DNA of 64,000 bases, taken from the NCBI RefSeq assembly GCF_001981305.1, contig NZ_MSCW01000005.1, positions 124,001 through 188,000 of the forward strand, given 5' to 3'. Made by a program: the position numbers and the translations under genes. Under the pieces are notes generated by a model. It worked only from the letters and a program-made list of their open reading frames with translations. It was not told the origin of the DNA and searched no databases. Below, in pieces: positions 1 to 7,464 of the stretch. Position 1 is the first letter of the stretch; each line of letters opens with the position of its first letter. This DNA comes from Marinobacter lutaoensis. Its GTDB lineage: Bacteria > Pseudomonadota > Gammaproteobacteria > Pseudomonadales > Oleiphilaceae.

Positions 1-1249
1 AGGTGTGTGGGGTGGCAAGGCGGAGGGATTCGCCGGCGATGACCCGTTCTTCATCGGTGGCGATCACCAGAACGGGAAACCGGGACGCGCCGCTTTCGAT
101 GTGGCCGTGGCTCTGGCGGCCGTGGGCGCTGTTGCGTTCCGGGTCGACGGCAAACCCGAGAAGACCGAGGCTGGCCAGAGTCTGCCGGCGAATACGGGCA
201 CTGTTCTCGCCGATACCGCCGGTGAACACCAGAGCGTCCAGTCGGCGCAACGAAGCCATCATGGCGCCGATGTAGCGGGCCAGGCGGAAGCAGAACACAT
301 CGATGGCGGTCGCGGATGCTTCGTGTCCCTGATCCGCCAGTTCGCACAGGGTACGCATATCGTTGCTCTGGCCGGACAACCCCAGCAGTCCGCTCTGCTC
401 GTTGAGGATCCGGTGCAGCTCATCCTGGCCGATCCCCTTGGTTTTCAGGAAATCGAAAAGCCCGGGATCCACGTCGCCACTGCGGCTCCCCATGACCAAG
501 CCCTCCAGTGGTGTCAGCCCCATGCTGGTATCCACGCTGTGGCCGTGGTCGATCGCTGCGATGCTGCAGCCGTTGCCGAGGTGGGCGGAAATCAGCGACG
601 TCTGTTCCGGCAGCTGACCCAGCAGCCGGGCGGTTTCGGTCAGCATGAAGGCATGACTGGTGCCGTGAAAGCCATAGCGGCGAACCCCCCATTGCCGGTA
701 GAAACGCTGGGGCAGGGCATAAAGGAAGGCCCGGGGCGGTAGGGTCTGATGGAAGGCGGTGTCGAACACCGCGATCTGGGGCACGCCGGGAAACAGGCTC
801 CGGGTGGAGTCGATGCCGGCCAGGTTGACCGGGTTATGCAGTGGTGCCAGGCTGGCGCAGTCGGCGATCGCCTCCCGGGTCCGGTCATCGATTCGTACCG
901 CCTGCCGGAACCGTTCGCCGCCGTGCACCACGCGATGGCCGATCGCCACCGGCGCCTGTGTCAGCCACCCACGCTCGAACAGGGCCTGGATGACGGCTTC
1001 GAGGGCTTGCCGGTGGCTGGCGTGGCTGGGCAGGGGGACCGGGGCCGGGTCGCCCTGAATATGGGCCGTGGCCTGAAACTGCTCAAGTTTCTCGGCGAGG
1101 ACCGAGGCAATTTTGTGCAGCCGAAGGTCGAACAGGGCGAGCTTGAGGGTGGAGCTGCCGCAGTTCACCACCAGGAGGGTGCCCTGCCGGTCGCCAGATG
1201 CGGGTTCCGGGCCGGTCAGTGGTTGACGCGGCGGTTGGTTTTCAGCCAT
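1..1249 (-). CDS. ackA: Acetate kinase (3' end cut by window edge)
   Basis: Acetate kinase interconverts acetyl phosphate plus ADP with acetate plus ATP in the cytoplasm, normally paired with phosphotransacetylase. The reading frame is open from an ATG at 1249 to the window edge. Near the N-terminus it reads LLVVNCGSSTLKLALFD, the phosphate/ATP-binding signature of the ASKHA acetokinase fold, then GHRVVHGGERF. The last visible residues (TDEERVIAGESLRLA) match the usual family C-terminus, so only a few residues and the stop are missing. The ATG lies 34 nt inside the 3' end of the upstream GGDEF-EAL gene and gives about 22 residues before the first strand, so a shorter non-ATG start is possible. 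The overlap suggests co-transcription. Confidence 0.93.
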   Translation of the reverse strand, partial: MAENQPPRQPLTGPEPASGDRQGTLLVVNCGSSTLKLALFDLRLHKIASVLAEKLEQFQATAHIQGDPAPVPLPSHASHRQALEAVIQALFERGWLTQAPVAIGHRVVHGGERFRQAVRIDDRTREAIADCASLAPLHNPVNLAGIDSTRSLFPGVPQIAVFDTAFHQTLPPRAFLYALPQRFYRQWGVRRYGFHGTSHAFMLTETARLLGQLPEQTSLISAHLGNGCSIAAIDHGHSVDTSMGLTPLEGLVMGSRSGDVDPGLFDFLKTKGIGQDELHRILNEQSGLLGLSGQSNDMRTLCELADQGHEASATAIDVFCFRLARYIGAMMASLRRLDALVFTGGIGENSARIRRQTLASLGLLGFAVDPERNSAHGRQSHGHIESGASRFPVLVIATDEERVIAGESLRLATPHT

Positions 1250-3666
1250 TGATCGAATTCCGGTGCGGGTTGGGGGCGGCTGTAGAAATAGCCCTGCGAG
1301 TAGTCACAGCCCTCGCGCTGGAGGAAGTGGGTCTGGGCTTCCTCCTCAACCCCTTCGGCGATGACTTTCAGCCCAAGGCTGTGGGCCATGTTGATGATGG
1401 CTCGAACCAGGGAGGCGCTTTCCTGCTCTTTCATGACGTCCTGGGTGAAGGACCTGTCGATCTTCAGCGTATCAAAGGGGTAAGTTTTCAGGTAACCCAG
1501 GGCCGAATAACCGGTGCCGAAGTCGTCCAGGGACAGCTTGATGCCCCGCCGGTCCAGCTGTCGGAGGATTTCCGCCGTTTCGATGGAGTTGTCCAGGATC
1601 AGCCTTTCGGTGATTTCCAGTTCGAGCAGGTGAGGAGCCAGGCCGCTGCGCTCCAGGGCCCGGGTCACGGCGTCGGTAAAACCGGGATCGCGGAACTGCC
1701 GGGGGGAGACGTTGACCGAGATCACGATTTCCCGTCCGGTTTCCTGCTGCCAGCCCATCGCCGCGCGGCAGGCCTCCTCCAGCACCCACTCGCCGATGGG
1801 AATGATCAGTCCGGTTTCCTCGGCCAAGGGAATGAACCGGTCCGGCATCACCATGCCCATGGCGGGGTTATTCCAGCGTAACAGGGCCTCGACGCCGTGC
1901 AGGCGGCCGGAACCGGTCTCGACAATAGGCTGGTAGTAAAGTTCGAACTCCTGCAGCTCCAGGGCCCGTCGCATTCGGGATTCCATCTGCAGTCGCTCGT
2001 GGGACACTTCCGTCATTTCCGGGGCGAAATGGGAGTAGGCACTCTTGCCCCGGTGCTTGGCCTGGTACATGGCGGCATCCGCGTGCTGCAGAAGGGTGCC
2101 GCTGTTGTCCGAGTCGGTCGGGAATATCGCGATGCCGATGCTGGTGGTCACGAACACTTCCTGGCCATTGAGTAGGAAGGGTGTACTGAAGGTCTTGAGG
2201 ATCCGCTCGGCGACTTGGGACGAGGCGTCCGCTCCGGTCAGCCCCGGCAGGATCACCAGGAACTCGTCGCCCCCAAGGCGCGCCACGGTGCTGGTTCCGC
2301 GCAGGCAACTGGAAATCCGGCGCGCGGCCTCGACCAGCAGGTTGTCACCGGCGTCGTGGCCCAGGGTGTCGTTGATGTGCTTGAAATTGTCCAGGTCCAG
2401 AAACATGACGCCGACCAGGGTGCCTTCCCGCCGGGCCTGGGCCAGGGCGAGCTTGAGCCGGTCCAGAGCCAGCATCCGGTTGGGCAGGCCGGTGAGAATG
2501 TCGTAGTTGGCTTGACGCAACAGCTGCTGTTCGTAACGCTTTCGGATGCTGATGTCCTCGCCGAGGATCAGGTAGCCGGTGGCTTCACCGGCGTTGTCCT
2601 TGATCGGGGTGACGATCAGCTGTTCCCAGAACCGTTCGCCATTCTTGCGGATGCTGTTCACTTCCCCCTGCCACACCCCCACGCGCTGGACCTGGAGGCG
2701 GATCGACTGCCAGAAGTTGCGGCTGTCCCGGCTCTCCGCGGAGCTTTCGATCAGGGTGGCCGGATGCTTGCCCTGGATGGACTTGAGGTCGAACCCGGTG
2801 AGCTGGTTGAACTTCTGGTTGGCGTACTCAATGCGCCATTGCCGGTCACAGATCAGGACCGACGACGGGCTCTGTTCGATGGCTTTGGAAAACTTGCGTA
2901 TTTCCGCCGCATCTCGCTCCTGACGGGCCAGGTCGGCGTTGAGCCGTTCCCGCATCTGGTTGATGGCGTCGGTCACCCGCCCCAGCTCGTCGTTACGGTT
3001 GGTGGGAGTGTCGGGGCGATCGAGCATCAACGGCCGGGACAGGTTGTCGATGGACAGGTCCTTGGCGTATTCCGCCATGGCGGTCAGGTGGCGGGTGACG
3101 AAATGACGGAAGATCCAGAGGATCAGGATGGACACAAAGAAGGTTTTCAGAAACTGGGTGGCGAGTATCAGGCCGATTTTCTGCTTCATCTCGCGGTAGA
3201 CCCGGTCCAGGGTGGCGGTGATGGTCAGCTCGCCGAGGGTGAAGGTCTCCTCGCCCTCATGCACCAAGGTGAAACTGTGGGACCGGGTTTCCACACCCCG
3301 GGGAAGTTCGCCCATGACCAGTTCAGAGTCGGGTTCGATTCGCAACCGGAGATGAACGATGTCCGGCAGGCTGAGGATGCCCTCCATTTGGGTCTGCAGC
3401 AGCTTCTGGTCCAGTGCCCACAGGCTTCGGGCAAGACTGGAAGCATAACCGGACTCGACCACCTGCATGCGCCGGTCGATCAGGTCGAGATCCTTGCTGT
3501 AGTCGGAGTAGATCTGAATGCCGGAGGCAATGAGGGTGAAGACCGAACTGAATAGCAGGATCCAGGCCAGCAACCGGAACGACAGGGGCGATCCCCGGCG
3601 AAATGCTTTAAGGCGCGTCAACAGTCTGAGCATCGGCTTCGTAGCGCTATCTGACAATAGGGGCAT
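1216..3666 (-). CDS. Membrane-bound HAMP-PAS-GGDEF-EAL c-di-GMP signalling protein
   Basis: Predicted inner-membrane enzyme of cyclic-di-GMP turnover, about 816 residues from this start. Order: TM helix near 30-52, a periplasmic sensor of about 110 residues, TM near 164-186, HAMP, a PAS domain (about 257-375), GGDEF domain and EAL domain. The GGDEF motif is intact (RLGGDEFLVIL) but the expected RxxD inhibitory site reads RGTS. The EAL domain keeps GVEALLRW, DDFGTGYSAL, KIDRSF and EGVE, so phosphodiesterase activity is likely and cyclase activity possible. The frame is open upstream to 3840, but that stretch contains the Anr box of ccoM. A minus-strand extended -10 (TGC-TATATT, 3688-3696) suggests the ATG at 3666 or the one at 3633 (MLRLLTRL). 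Neither has a strong ribosome binding site. Confidence 0.9.
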   Translation of the reverse strand: MPLLSDSATKPMLRLLTRLKAFRRGSPLSFRLLAWILLFSSVFTLIASGIQIYSDYSKDLDLIDRRMQVVESGYASSLARSLWALDQKLLQTQMEGILSLPDIVHLRLRIEPDSELVMGELPRGVETRSHSFTLVHEGEETFTLGELTITATLDRVYREMKQKIGLILATQFLKTFFVSILILWIFRHFVTRHLTAMAEYAKDLSIDNLSRPLMLDRPDTPTNRNDELGRVTDAINQMRERLNADLARQERDAAEIRKFSKAIEQSPSSVLICDRQWRIEYANQKFNQLTGFDLKSIQGKHPATLIESSAESRDSRNFWQSIRLQVQRVGVWQGEVNSIRKNGERFWEQLIVTPIKDNAGEATGYLILGEDISIRKRYEQQLLRQANYDILTGLPNRMLALDRLKLALAQARREGTLVGVMFLDLDNFKHINDTLGHDAGDNLLVEAARRISSCLRGTSTVARLGGDEFLVILPGLTGADASSQVAERILKTFSTPFLLNGQEVFVTTSIGIAIFPTDSDNSGTLLQHADAAMYQAKHRGKSAYSHFAPEMTEVSHERLQMESRMRRALELQEFELYYQPIVETGSGRLHGVEALLRWNNPAMGMVMPDRFIPLAEETGLIIPIGEWVLEEACRAAMGWQQETGREIVISVNVSPRQFRDPGFTDAVTRALERSGLAPHLLELEITERLILDNSIETAEILRQLDRRGIKLSLDDFGTGYSALGYLKTYPFDTLKIDRSFTQDVMKEQESASLVRAIINMAHSLGLKVIAEGVEEEAQTHFLQREGCDYSQGYFYSRPQPAPEFDQWLKTNRRVNH

Positions 3667-3687
3667 GGGCGCTGCCACAACACTCCG

Positions 3688-3696
3688 AATATAGCA
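3688..3696 (-). promoter_or_regulatory. Extended -10 promoter candidate for the GGDEF-EAL gene
   Basis: On the minus strand the sequence reads TGC followed by TATATT, an extended -10 element, about 15 nt before a transcript start near 3681. No good -35 is present, as is usual for extended -10 promoters. It supports starting the GGDEF-EAL protein at 3666 or 3633 rather than at the longer open frame. Confidence 0.4.
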
Positions 3697-3790
3697 GGTG
3701 GCTCGTTGGAATGCCCTGAAAATACTGGGAAAACCGATAGAAATGTGAGCCAGGGACAGGTATTTGTCGCTATTTTGCGAGAAAGGCGCG

Positions 3791-3804
3791 TTGATCCAGA
3801 TCAA
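3791..3804 (+). promoter_or_regulatory. Perfect Anr/FNR box upstream of ccoM
   Basis: The 14-mer TTGATCCAGATCAA is an exact match to the FNR/Anr consensus TTGAT-N4-ATCAA. Its centre at 3797.5 would be at -41.5 for a transcript starting near 3839. A weak -10 (TAACCT, 3827-3832) is correctly placed for such a class II activated promoter. The ccoM start codon follows 33 nt later. Low-oxygen activation of ccoM is the inference. Confidence 0.8.
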
Positions 3805-3871
3805 TACCCCCGGTGAACGGCCAGCGTAACCTGATACCAAAAGGTTTCACTGTACTGAAGGAGACACACTC

Positions 3872-4027
3872 ATGTATATGGACGCTGTGGTTATCGCCGG
3901 AATCGTTACGGTGCTGTTGATGCTGGGCTTTTTCGTCGGGGTTGCCGTGTTTGTCATGCGCGACCAGAAACATCACGCCGAGGACGTCAGCAAACGCCAG
4001 GAAAAGCACGGCGGGCGGCCGGTCTGA
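3872..4027 (+). CDS. ccoM: CcoM-like small subunit of cbb3-type cytochrome oxidase
   Basis: A 51-residue protein, too short for most gene calls. It starts MYMDAVVIAGIVTVLLMLG, has one transmembrane helix (about residues 5-29), then a charged tail beginning RDQKHH. The pattern D-x-VV-x-AG-x-x-TV followed by a G-rich helix and F-x-x-RD resembles CcoM, the single-helix subunit found in the Pseudomonas stutzeri cbb3 oxidase structure, where it supports assembly and stability. AAGGAG (3858-3863) lies 8 nt before the ATG. The perfect Anr box upstream fits a low-oxygen oxidase component. No ccoNOQP genes are nearby, so it is an orphan subunit. The CcoM assignment is by resemblance from memory. The open frame, RBS and helix are seen directly. 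Confidence 0.75.
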   Translation: MYMDAVVIAGIVTVLLMLGFFVGVAVFVMRDQKHHAEDVSKRQEKHGGRPV

Positions 4028-4155
4028 CACGACCTGATCATCAGGGAATTCGGACAGGGTATGGGCAGGGATGCCGGACACGCCCTCGCCAGGAACAGAT
4101 GAGCCGGGTCGGCTTGCCTGTTTGGGGAGTGTTTGAAATCAGGGAAGGAAAAGAA

Positions 4156-4231
4156 TGGCGTCCCCTAGGGGGTTCGAACCCCTGTTGCCGCCGTGAAAGG
4201 GCGGAGTCCTAGGCCACTAGACGAAGGGGAC
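4156..4231 (-). tRNA. tRNA-Glu (anticodon UUC)
   Basis: On the minus strand a 76-nt cloverleaf begins GTCCCCTTCGTCTAG, pairs its 5' GTCCCCT with 3' AGGGGAC, has anticodon loop CTTTCAC (UUC), a GTTCGAACC T-arm and an encoded CCA end. It has its own sigma-70 promoter just upstream. Confidence 0.96.
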
Positions 4232-4270
4232 GCAACGTTTTCAACGGGTTGCCTCGTCGAGGTGGCGCGT

Positions 4271-4299
4271 ATATTAAGTAAGCCCCCCGGTGGTGTCAA
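4271..4299 (-). promoter_or_regulatory. Sigma-70 promoter of tRNA-Glu
   Basis: Minus strand: -35 TTGACA (4294-4299, perfect), 17-nt spacer, -10 TAATAT (4271-4276). Transcription would start near 4264, about 33 nt before the tRNA 5' end. The -10 is followed by a GC-rich discriminator (GCGCC), typical of stable-RNA promoters under stringent control. Confidence 0.8.
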
Positions 4300-4320
4300 C
4301 GCTTTTTTGCAAAAAAAATC

Positions 4321-5247
4321 CTATGCCCGATGGCCCGTCCGGATCGAGTGAAGGGCCTCTTCCAGGGCGACCGCCAACTCGGTGAAACGAAACTGGAACC
4401 CCTCGGCCAGCAACCGCTCGGGCACCGCCCGCTGGCCGGTCAGCAGCAACCGCGCCATTTCCCCGAACCCCAGCTTCAGAACCGGTGTCGGCACCGGGAA
4501 CAGGGCGGGACGATGCAGTACCCGGCCCAGGGTCCGGGTGAAGGAACGGTTGGTCACCGGTGTCGGGGCGACCACATTGTAGGGGCCGGACGCCGGGCTC
4601 TGATCCACCATCCAGATCAGGGCCGCCACCACATCCCAGCGGTGTACCCAGGGCATGTATTGCCGGCCGGAACCAAGCCGGCCCCCCAGACCCAGCCGGA
4701 AGGGGGGCAGCATCCGGGCCAGGAAGCCACCTCCCGAGCCCACGACCAGCCCCGTCCGCGACAGGCAGACCCGTACGCCCCGGGGCGCCAGTGCCAGTGC
4801 TGCCTGTTCCCAATCCCGGCAGAGCCGGTGGGTGAATTCGTCGCGGGGGGCGGTGTTCTCGGTGACGGTGTTCTCGCCCTGATCGCCGTAATAGCCGACG
4901 GCCGACCCGGACACCAGAACCTGGGGCAGGCGTTGCCAAGTCGTGATCGTGTCCACCAGCGTCGTCGTGAGGCCGATCCGGCTGTCCCGGAGCCGGCGCT
5001 TCCGGGCTTCGCTCCAGCGTCTTTCCGCGATTCCTTCTCCGGCCAGGTTGATCACCGCGTCAAAGCCTGCGTGCCCCCGCAGTGACGCCAGCTCCGCGAC
5101 GGGCTCCACCTTGCCGCACAGTGCCCTGACGGTGTCCGAGTCCTGGCGGCTGAAAACGGCGACCCGGTCGCCCCGAGCCAGCAGGTGGGCGCACAGCTCC
5201 CGACCGATGAAGCCGGTGCCGCCGGTTACGAGGATGTTGCGTGCCAT
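4321..5247 (-). CDS. TIGR01777-type NAD(P)-dependent sugar epimerase-like protein
   Basis: A 308-residue extended SDR protein. It begins MARNILVTGGTGFIGREL (Rossmann GxxGxxG), has VINLAGEGIAERRW, a catalytic-type Tyr in SAVGYYG, and ends with the DUF1731-like C-terminal helix region (VPERLLAEGFQFRF). This is the layout of the YfcH/TIGR01777 family, whose substrate is unknown. The ATG at 5247 is chosen because GAGGAG lies just upstream; the longer open frame to 5358 has no support. It is transcribed leftwards, probably with the cbiX-like gene 43 nt upstream. The tRNA-Glu promoter begins right after its stop. Confidence 0.9.
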   Translation of the reverse strand: MARNILVTGGTGFIGRELCAHLLARGDRVAVFSRQDSDTVRALCGKVEPVAELASLRGHAGFDAVINLAGEGIAERRWSEARKRRLRDSRIGLTTTLVDTITTWQRLPQVLVSGSAVGYYGDQGENTVTENTAPRDEFTHRLCRDWEQAALALAPRGVRVCLSRTGLVVGSGGGFLARMLPPFRLGLGGRLGSGRQYMPWVHRWDVVAALIWMVDQSPASGPYNVVAPTPVTNRSFTRTLGRVLHRPALFPVPTPVLKLGFGEMARLLLTGQRAVPERLLAEGFQFRFTELAVALEEALHSIRTGHRA

Positions 5248-5290
5248 GTCGGGGCCCTCCTCAGGTCTTTGTGGCCGGTTTCCTGATTGG

Positions 5291-5662
5291 TCAGGGAGCC
5301 TCTGCCAGTGTGTCGGTGACGATATCCCGTATCGCCGTGCCAAGCCGCGGATGTTCACCCACCGGCCGGTCCAGTCGGATGGGGATGCCGTGGCGTTGTT
5401 CCAGTGCCTGGATCATGGCGGGAATGTCGTTGCGAAGATGGCGTCCCGCGGCCAGGAACAGGGGAATGACCGTGATCTGCTCGATGCCGTCCCCGACGGC
5501 GTGCTCAACCGCTTCGGCCAGCGAGGGGTGCGCCAGCTCCATGTAGGCGACGCGGGCATTGGGGTGGGCATCGAGGGTCGGGGCGGCCATGGCCTCGAAA
5601 GTCTCGCACCAGCGGGGGTCGCTGCTGCCATGGGCCAACAGAATGATGCGGTGGCGTGTCAT
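5291..5662 (-). CDS. CbiX/SirB-like sirohydrochlorin chelatase, short form
   Basis: A 123-residue single-domain chelatase of the CbiX(S)/SirB family, which inserts a divalent metal (Co, Ni or Fe) into sirohydrochlorin. The hallmark HGSSDPRW lies near the N-terminus with the metal-binding His. A second conserved block reads YMELAHPSLAEAV, followed by VIPLFLAAGRHLRNDIP. The length fits one domain rather than the duplicated CbiX(L) or CbiK. The start at 5662 is preceded by GGAG, and the reading frame upstream lacks homology. Which metal is used cannot be read from the sequence. Confidence 0.87.
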   Translation of the reverse strand: MTRHRIILLAHGSSDPRWCETFEAMAAPTLDAHPNARVAYMELAHPSLAEAVEHAVGDGIEQITVIPLFLAAGRHLRNDIPAMIQALEQRHGIPIRLDRPVGEHPRLGTAIRDIVTDTLAEAP

Positions 5663-5754
5663 CGAATCTCCGGATTGCTGCAACTTGGAAACCTCCAGGA
5701 ATCCTGCACAATGGGGCTGGTCGACTGCCATTCACGATAGCAGGGTATACCCCA

Positions 5755-6357
5755 ATGTTCGATTGGAAAGAGATTCTGGATTTCTGGTTTGGTCCGCTGG
5801 ACCCGGACGGCTTGCCGGACCGGGAACGCCGGAGCCGCTGGTTCCGCTCAGACCGGGCGTTTGACCAGGAGATCCGGCGTCGCTTCCTGTCCTTGGTGGT
5901 GTTCGCTTCGGAAGACGGTTTGTGGCACTGGCGGGAACAGCCAGGAGGGGCGTTGGCGGAAATCGTTCTGTTGGATCAGTTCTCCCGCAATATCTTTCGC
6001 GGTGGCGCGCTGGCGTTCGAACAGGACGCGCTGGCACGAAAACGTTGCCGGGAGGCCATGCGCCGGGGCCATGATGTGGCTCTGCCTCTGATTCAGCGGG
6101 CGTTCGTGTACATGCCACTGCAACACTCGGAACGCCTGGAGGACCAGGCGCTGTCCGTGGAGTGTTACGAACAGCTGGTGGCCACCAGCGCCGGGGACCT
6201 GCGGGAAGCGCTGGCGGGCTTTCTGACATCGGCCCGGGAACACCATGACATCGTGCGCCGCTTTGGCCGTTTTCCCCATCGTAACCGGGCTCTGGGACGC
6301 ACCAGCACGCCGGAGGAACGGGCTTACCTGGAGGGTGGCCGCAGCTTTGGCCAGTAG
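5755..6357 (+). CDS. DUF924 family protein
   Basis: A 200-residue cytoplasmic protein. It opens with MFDWKEILDFWFGPLDPDG, the diagnostic start of DUF924, and contains LDQFSRNIFRGGALAFEQD and YMPLQHSERLEDQ. These also belong to that family, an all-helical TPR-like fold with no known biochemical role. The ATG at 5755 starts exactly at the conserved block; the upstream open frame would run into the divergent cbiX-like gene. The RBS is weak (AGGG). It is followed by the tRNA-Gly transcription unit. Confidence 0.85.
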   Translation: MFDWKEILDFWFGPLDPDGLPDRERRSRWFRSDRAFDQEIRRRFLSLVVFASEDGLWHWREQPGGALAEIVLLDQFSRNIFRGGALAFEQDALARKRCREAMRRGHDVALPLIQRAFVYMPLQHSERLEDQALSVECYEQLVATSAGDLREALAGFLTSAREHHDIVRRFGRFPHRNRALGRTSTPEERAYLEGGRSFGQ

Positions 6358-6424
6358 TGCCGGAGCGGTGTCCGGGTGCCGTTGGCCTGGTTGCCGGCGG
6401 TGCAGAAAAAATTTAAAAAAACGG

Positions 6425-6452
6425 TTGACGAGCACGGCTCGATGGGTAGAAT
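6425..6452 (+). promoter_or_regulatory. Sigma-70 promoter of tRNA-Gly
   Basis: TTGACG (6425-6430), 16-nt spacer, TAGAAT (6447-6452), with an A-rich stretch (6407-6420) just upstream that could act as an UP element. It sits 38 nt before the tRNA. Confidence 0.7.
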
Positions 6453-6490
6453 ACGCCTCCGTTGACGGCGCTGACCCGCGCCACAGCACT

Positions 6491-6566
<76 letters not shown>

Positions 6567-6575
6567 GATTCCGAA

Positions 6576-6604
6576 AACCCGGCCCGACAAGGCCGGGTTT
6601 TTTT
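6576..6604 (+). terminator. Intrinsic terminator after tRNA-Gly
   Basis: Stem AACCCGGCC / GGCCGGGTT (6576-6584 with 6591-6599), 6-nt loop, then a run of T. Confidence 0.9.
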
Positions 6605-6661
6605 ATTTTCGGCTATACTGCCAAGCCTCGTTCTGAACCTGCCAAGGACCGGAGGCGCAAG

Positions 6662-7462
6662 GTGAAAGTCCACTCCCTGTATCTGTACCCCGTTAAATCT
6701 CTCGCCGGCATTGAGGTCGACGCCTTCACCATGGACGAATTCGGTCCGGCCGGAGACCGGCGCTGGATGCTGGTTGATGACGAGGGGCGCTTCGTCACCC
6801 AGCGCAAGTTCCCGCAATTGGCCCTGGTCAAACCCCGGATTGAGGGGGTGCGGGTGTCGGTTGATGTTCCCGGGGAAGGGGTATTTCTGCTACAGCCTGA
6901 GGCGGAGCGTATCCATGTCCAGGTCTGGCGGGATCAGGTGGAGGCGGTATCGGGCCCGGTGGCGGCCAGTGCGGCGATCAGTCGCTTCTGCGGCCAGTCA
7001 TTCCGCTTTGTGTACATGCCGGATGACAGTGTTCGGCGGATCGATCCGGCCTATGTGCCGGAGACCCGCCGGGTAGGGTTTGCCGACGGTTTTCCTTTTC
7101 TGATCACCAATCAGGCTTCCCTGGACGAGCTGAACTCCCGGCTTGAGCAGCCGGTCACCATGACCCGGTTCCGGCCCAACATCGTGGTGGACGGCGCACC
7201 GGCCTGGACGGAAGATACTTGGCGAACCCTGCGGGTGGGGGGGCATCGGTTCGAGCTGGTCAAGTACTGTTCCCGGTGCGTCATGACGACGGTGGACCCG
7301 GCCACGGGAACCAAGAGCCCGGATGTTCAGCCGTTGCGCACCCTGACCCAGTACCGAAAGATGGAAGGTGGCGTTATCTTCGGAATGAACGCCATCCATA
7401 GCGGACCCGGCACCGTCCGGGTCGGCGATCCTGTTGTCTTGACCCATTCGGAGAGTGATTGA
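6662..7462 (+). CDS. MOSC domain protein (YcbX-like, without ferredoxin domain)
   Basis: A 266-residue protein with the MOSC N-terminal beta-barrel (VKVHSLYLYPVKSLAGIEV, GDRRWMLVDDEGRFVTQR) and the MOSC domain, including TRFRPNIVVDG and the conserved Cys in KYCSRCVMTTVDP. The family binds a Mo-cofactor sulfur intermediate. YcbX-type members reduce N-hydroxylated compounds, but this one stops where YcbX has an added 2Fe-2S ferredoxin domain. The GTG at 6662 is preferred because GGAGG (6651-6655) lies 6 nt before it. A longer frame from 6245 would read through the tRNA-Gly and its terminator. The stop overlaps the start region of the uup gene. Confidence 0.87.
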   Translation: MKVHSLYLYPVKSLAGIEVDAFTMDEFGPAGDRRWMLVDDEGRFVTQRKFPQLALVKPRIEGVRVSVDVPGEGVFLLQPEAERIHVQVWRDQVEAVSGPVAASAAISRFCGQSFRFVYMPDDSVRRIDPAYVPETRRVGFADGFPFLITNQASLDELNSRLEQPVTMTRFRPNIVVDGAPAWTEDTWRTLRVGGHRFELVKYCSRCVMTTVDPATGTKSPDVQPLRTLTQYRKMEGGVIFGMNAIHSGPGTVRVGDPVVLTHSESD

Positions 7463-7464
7463 CC

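Noticed and set aside
2215..3555. 446-residue plus-strand frame inside the GGDEF-EAL gene
   Set aside because: Shadow of the minus-strand gene; Gly/Gln/Val-rich with no motif or RBS.
3667..3840. N-terminal extension of the GGDEF-EAL protein
   Set aside because: It would place the ccoM Anr box in coding sequence and has no membrane or domain pattern; a promoter-like element lies downstream of it.
4033..4045. CCTGATCATCAGG palindrome after ccoM
   Set aside because: Too short and without a T-run to be a terminator, and no regulator motif fits.
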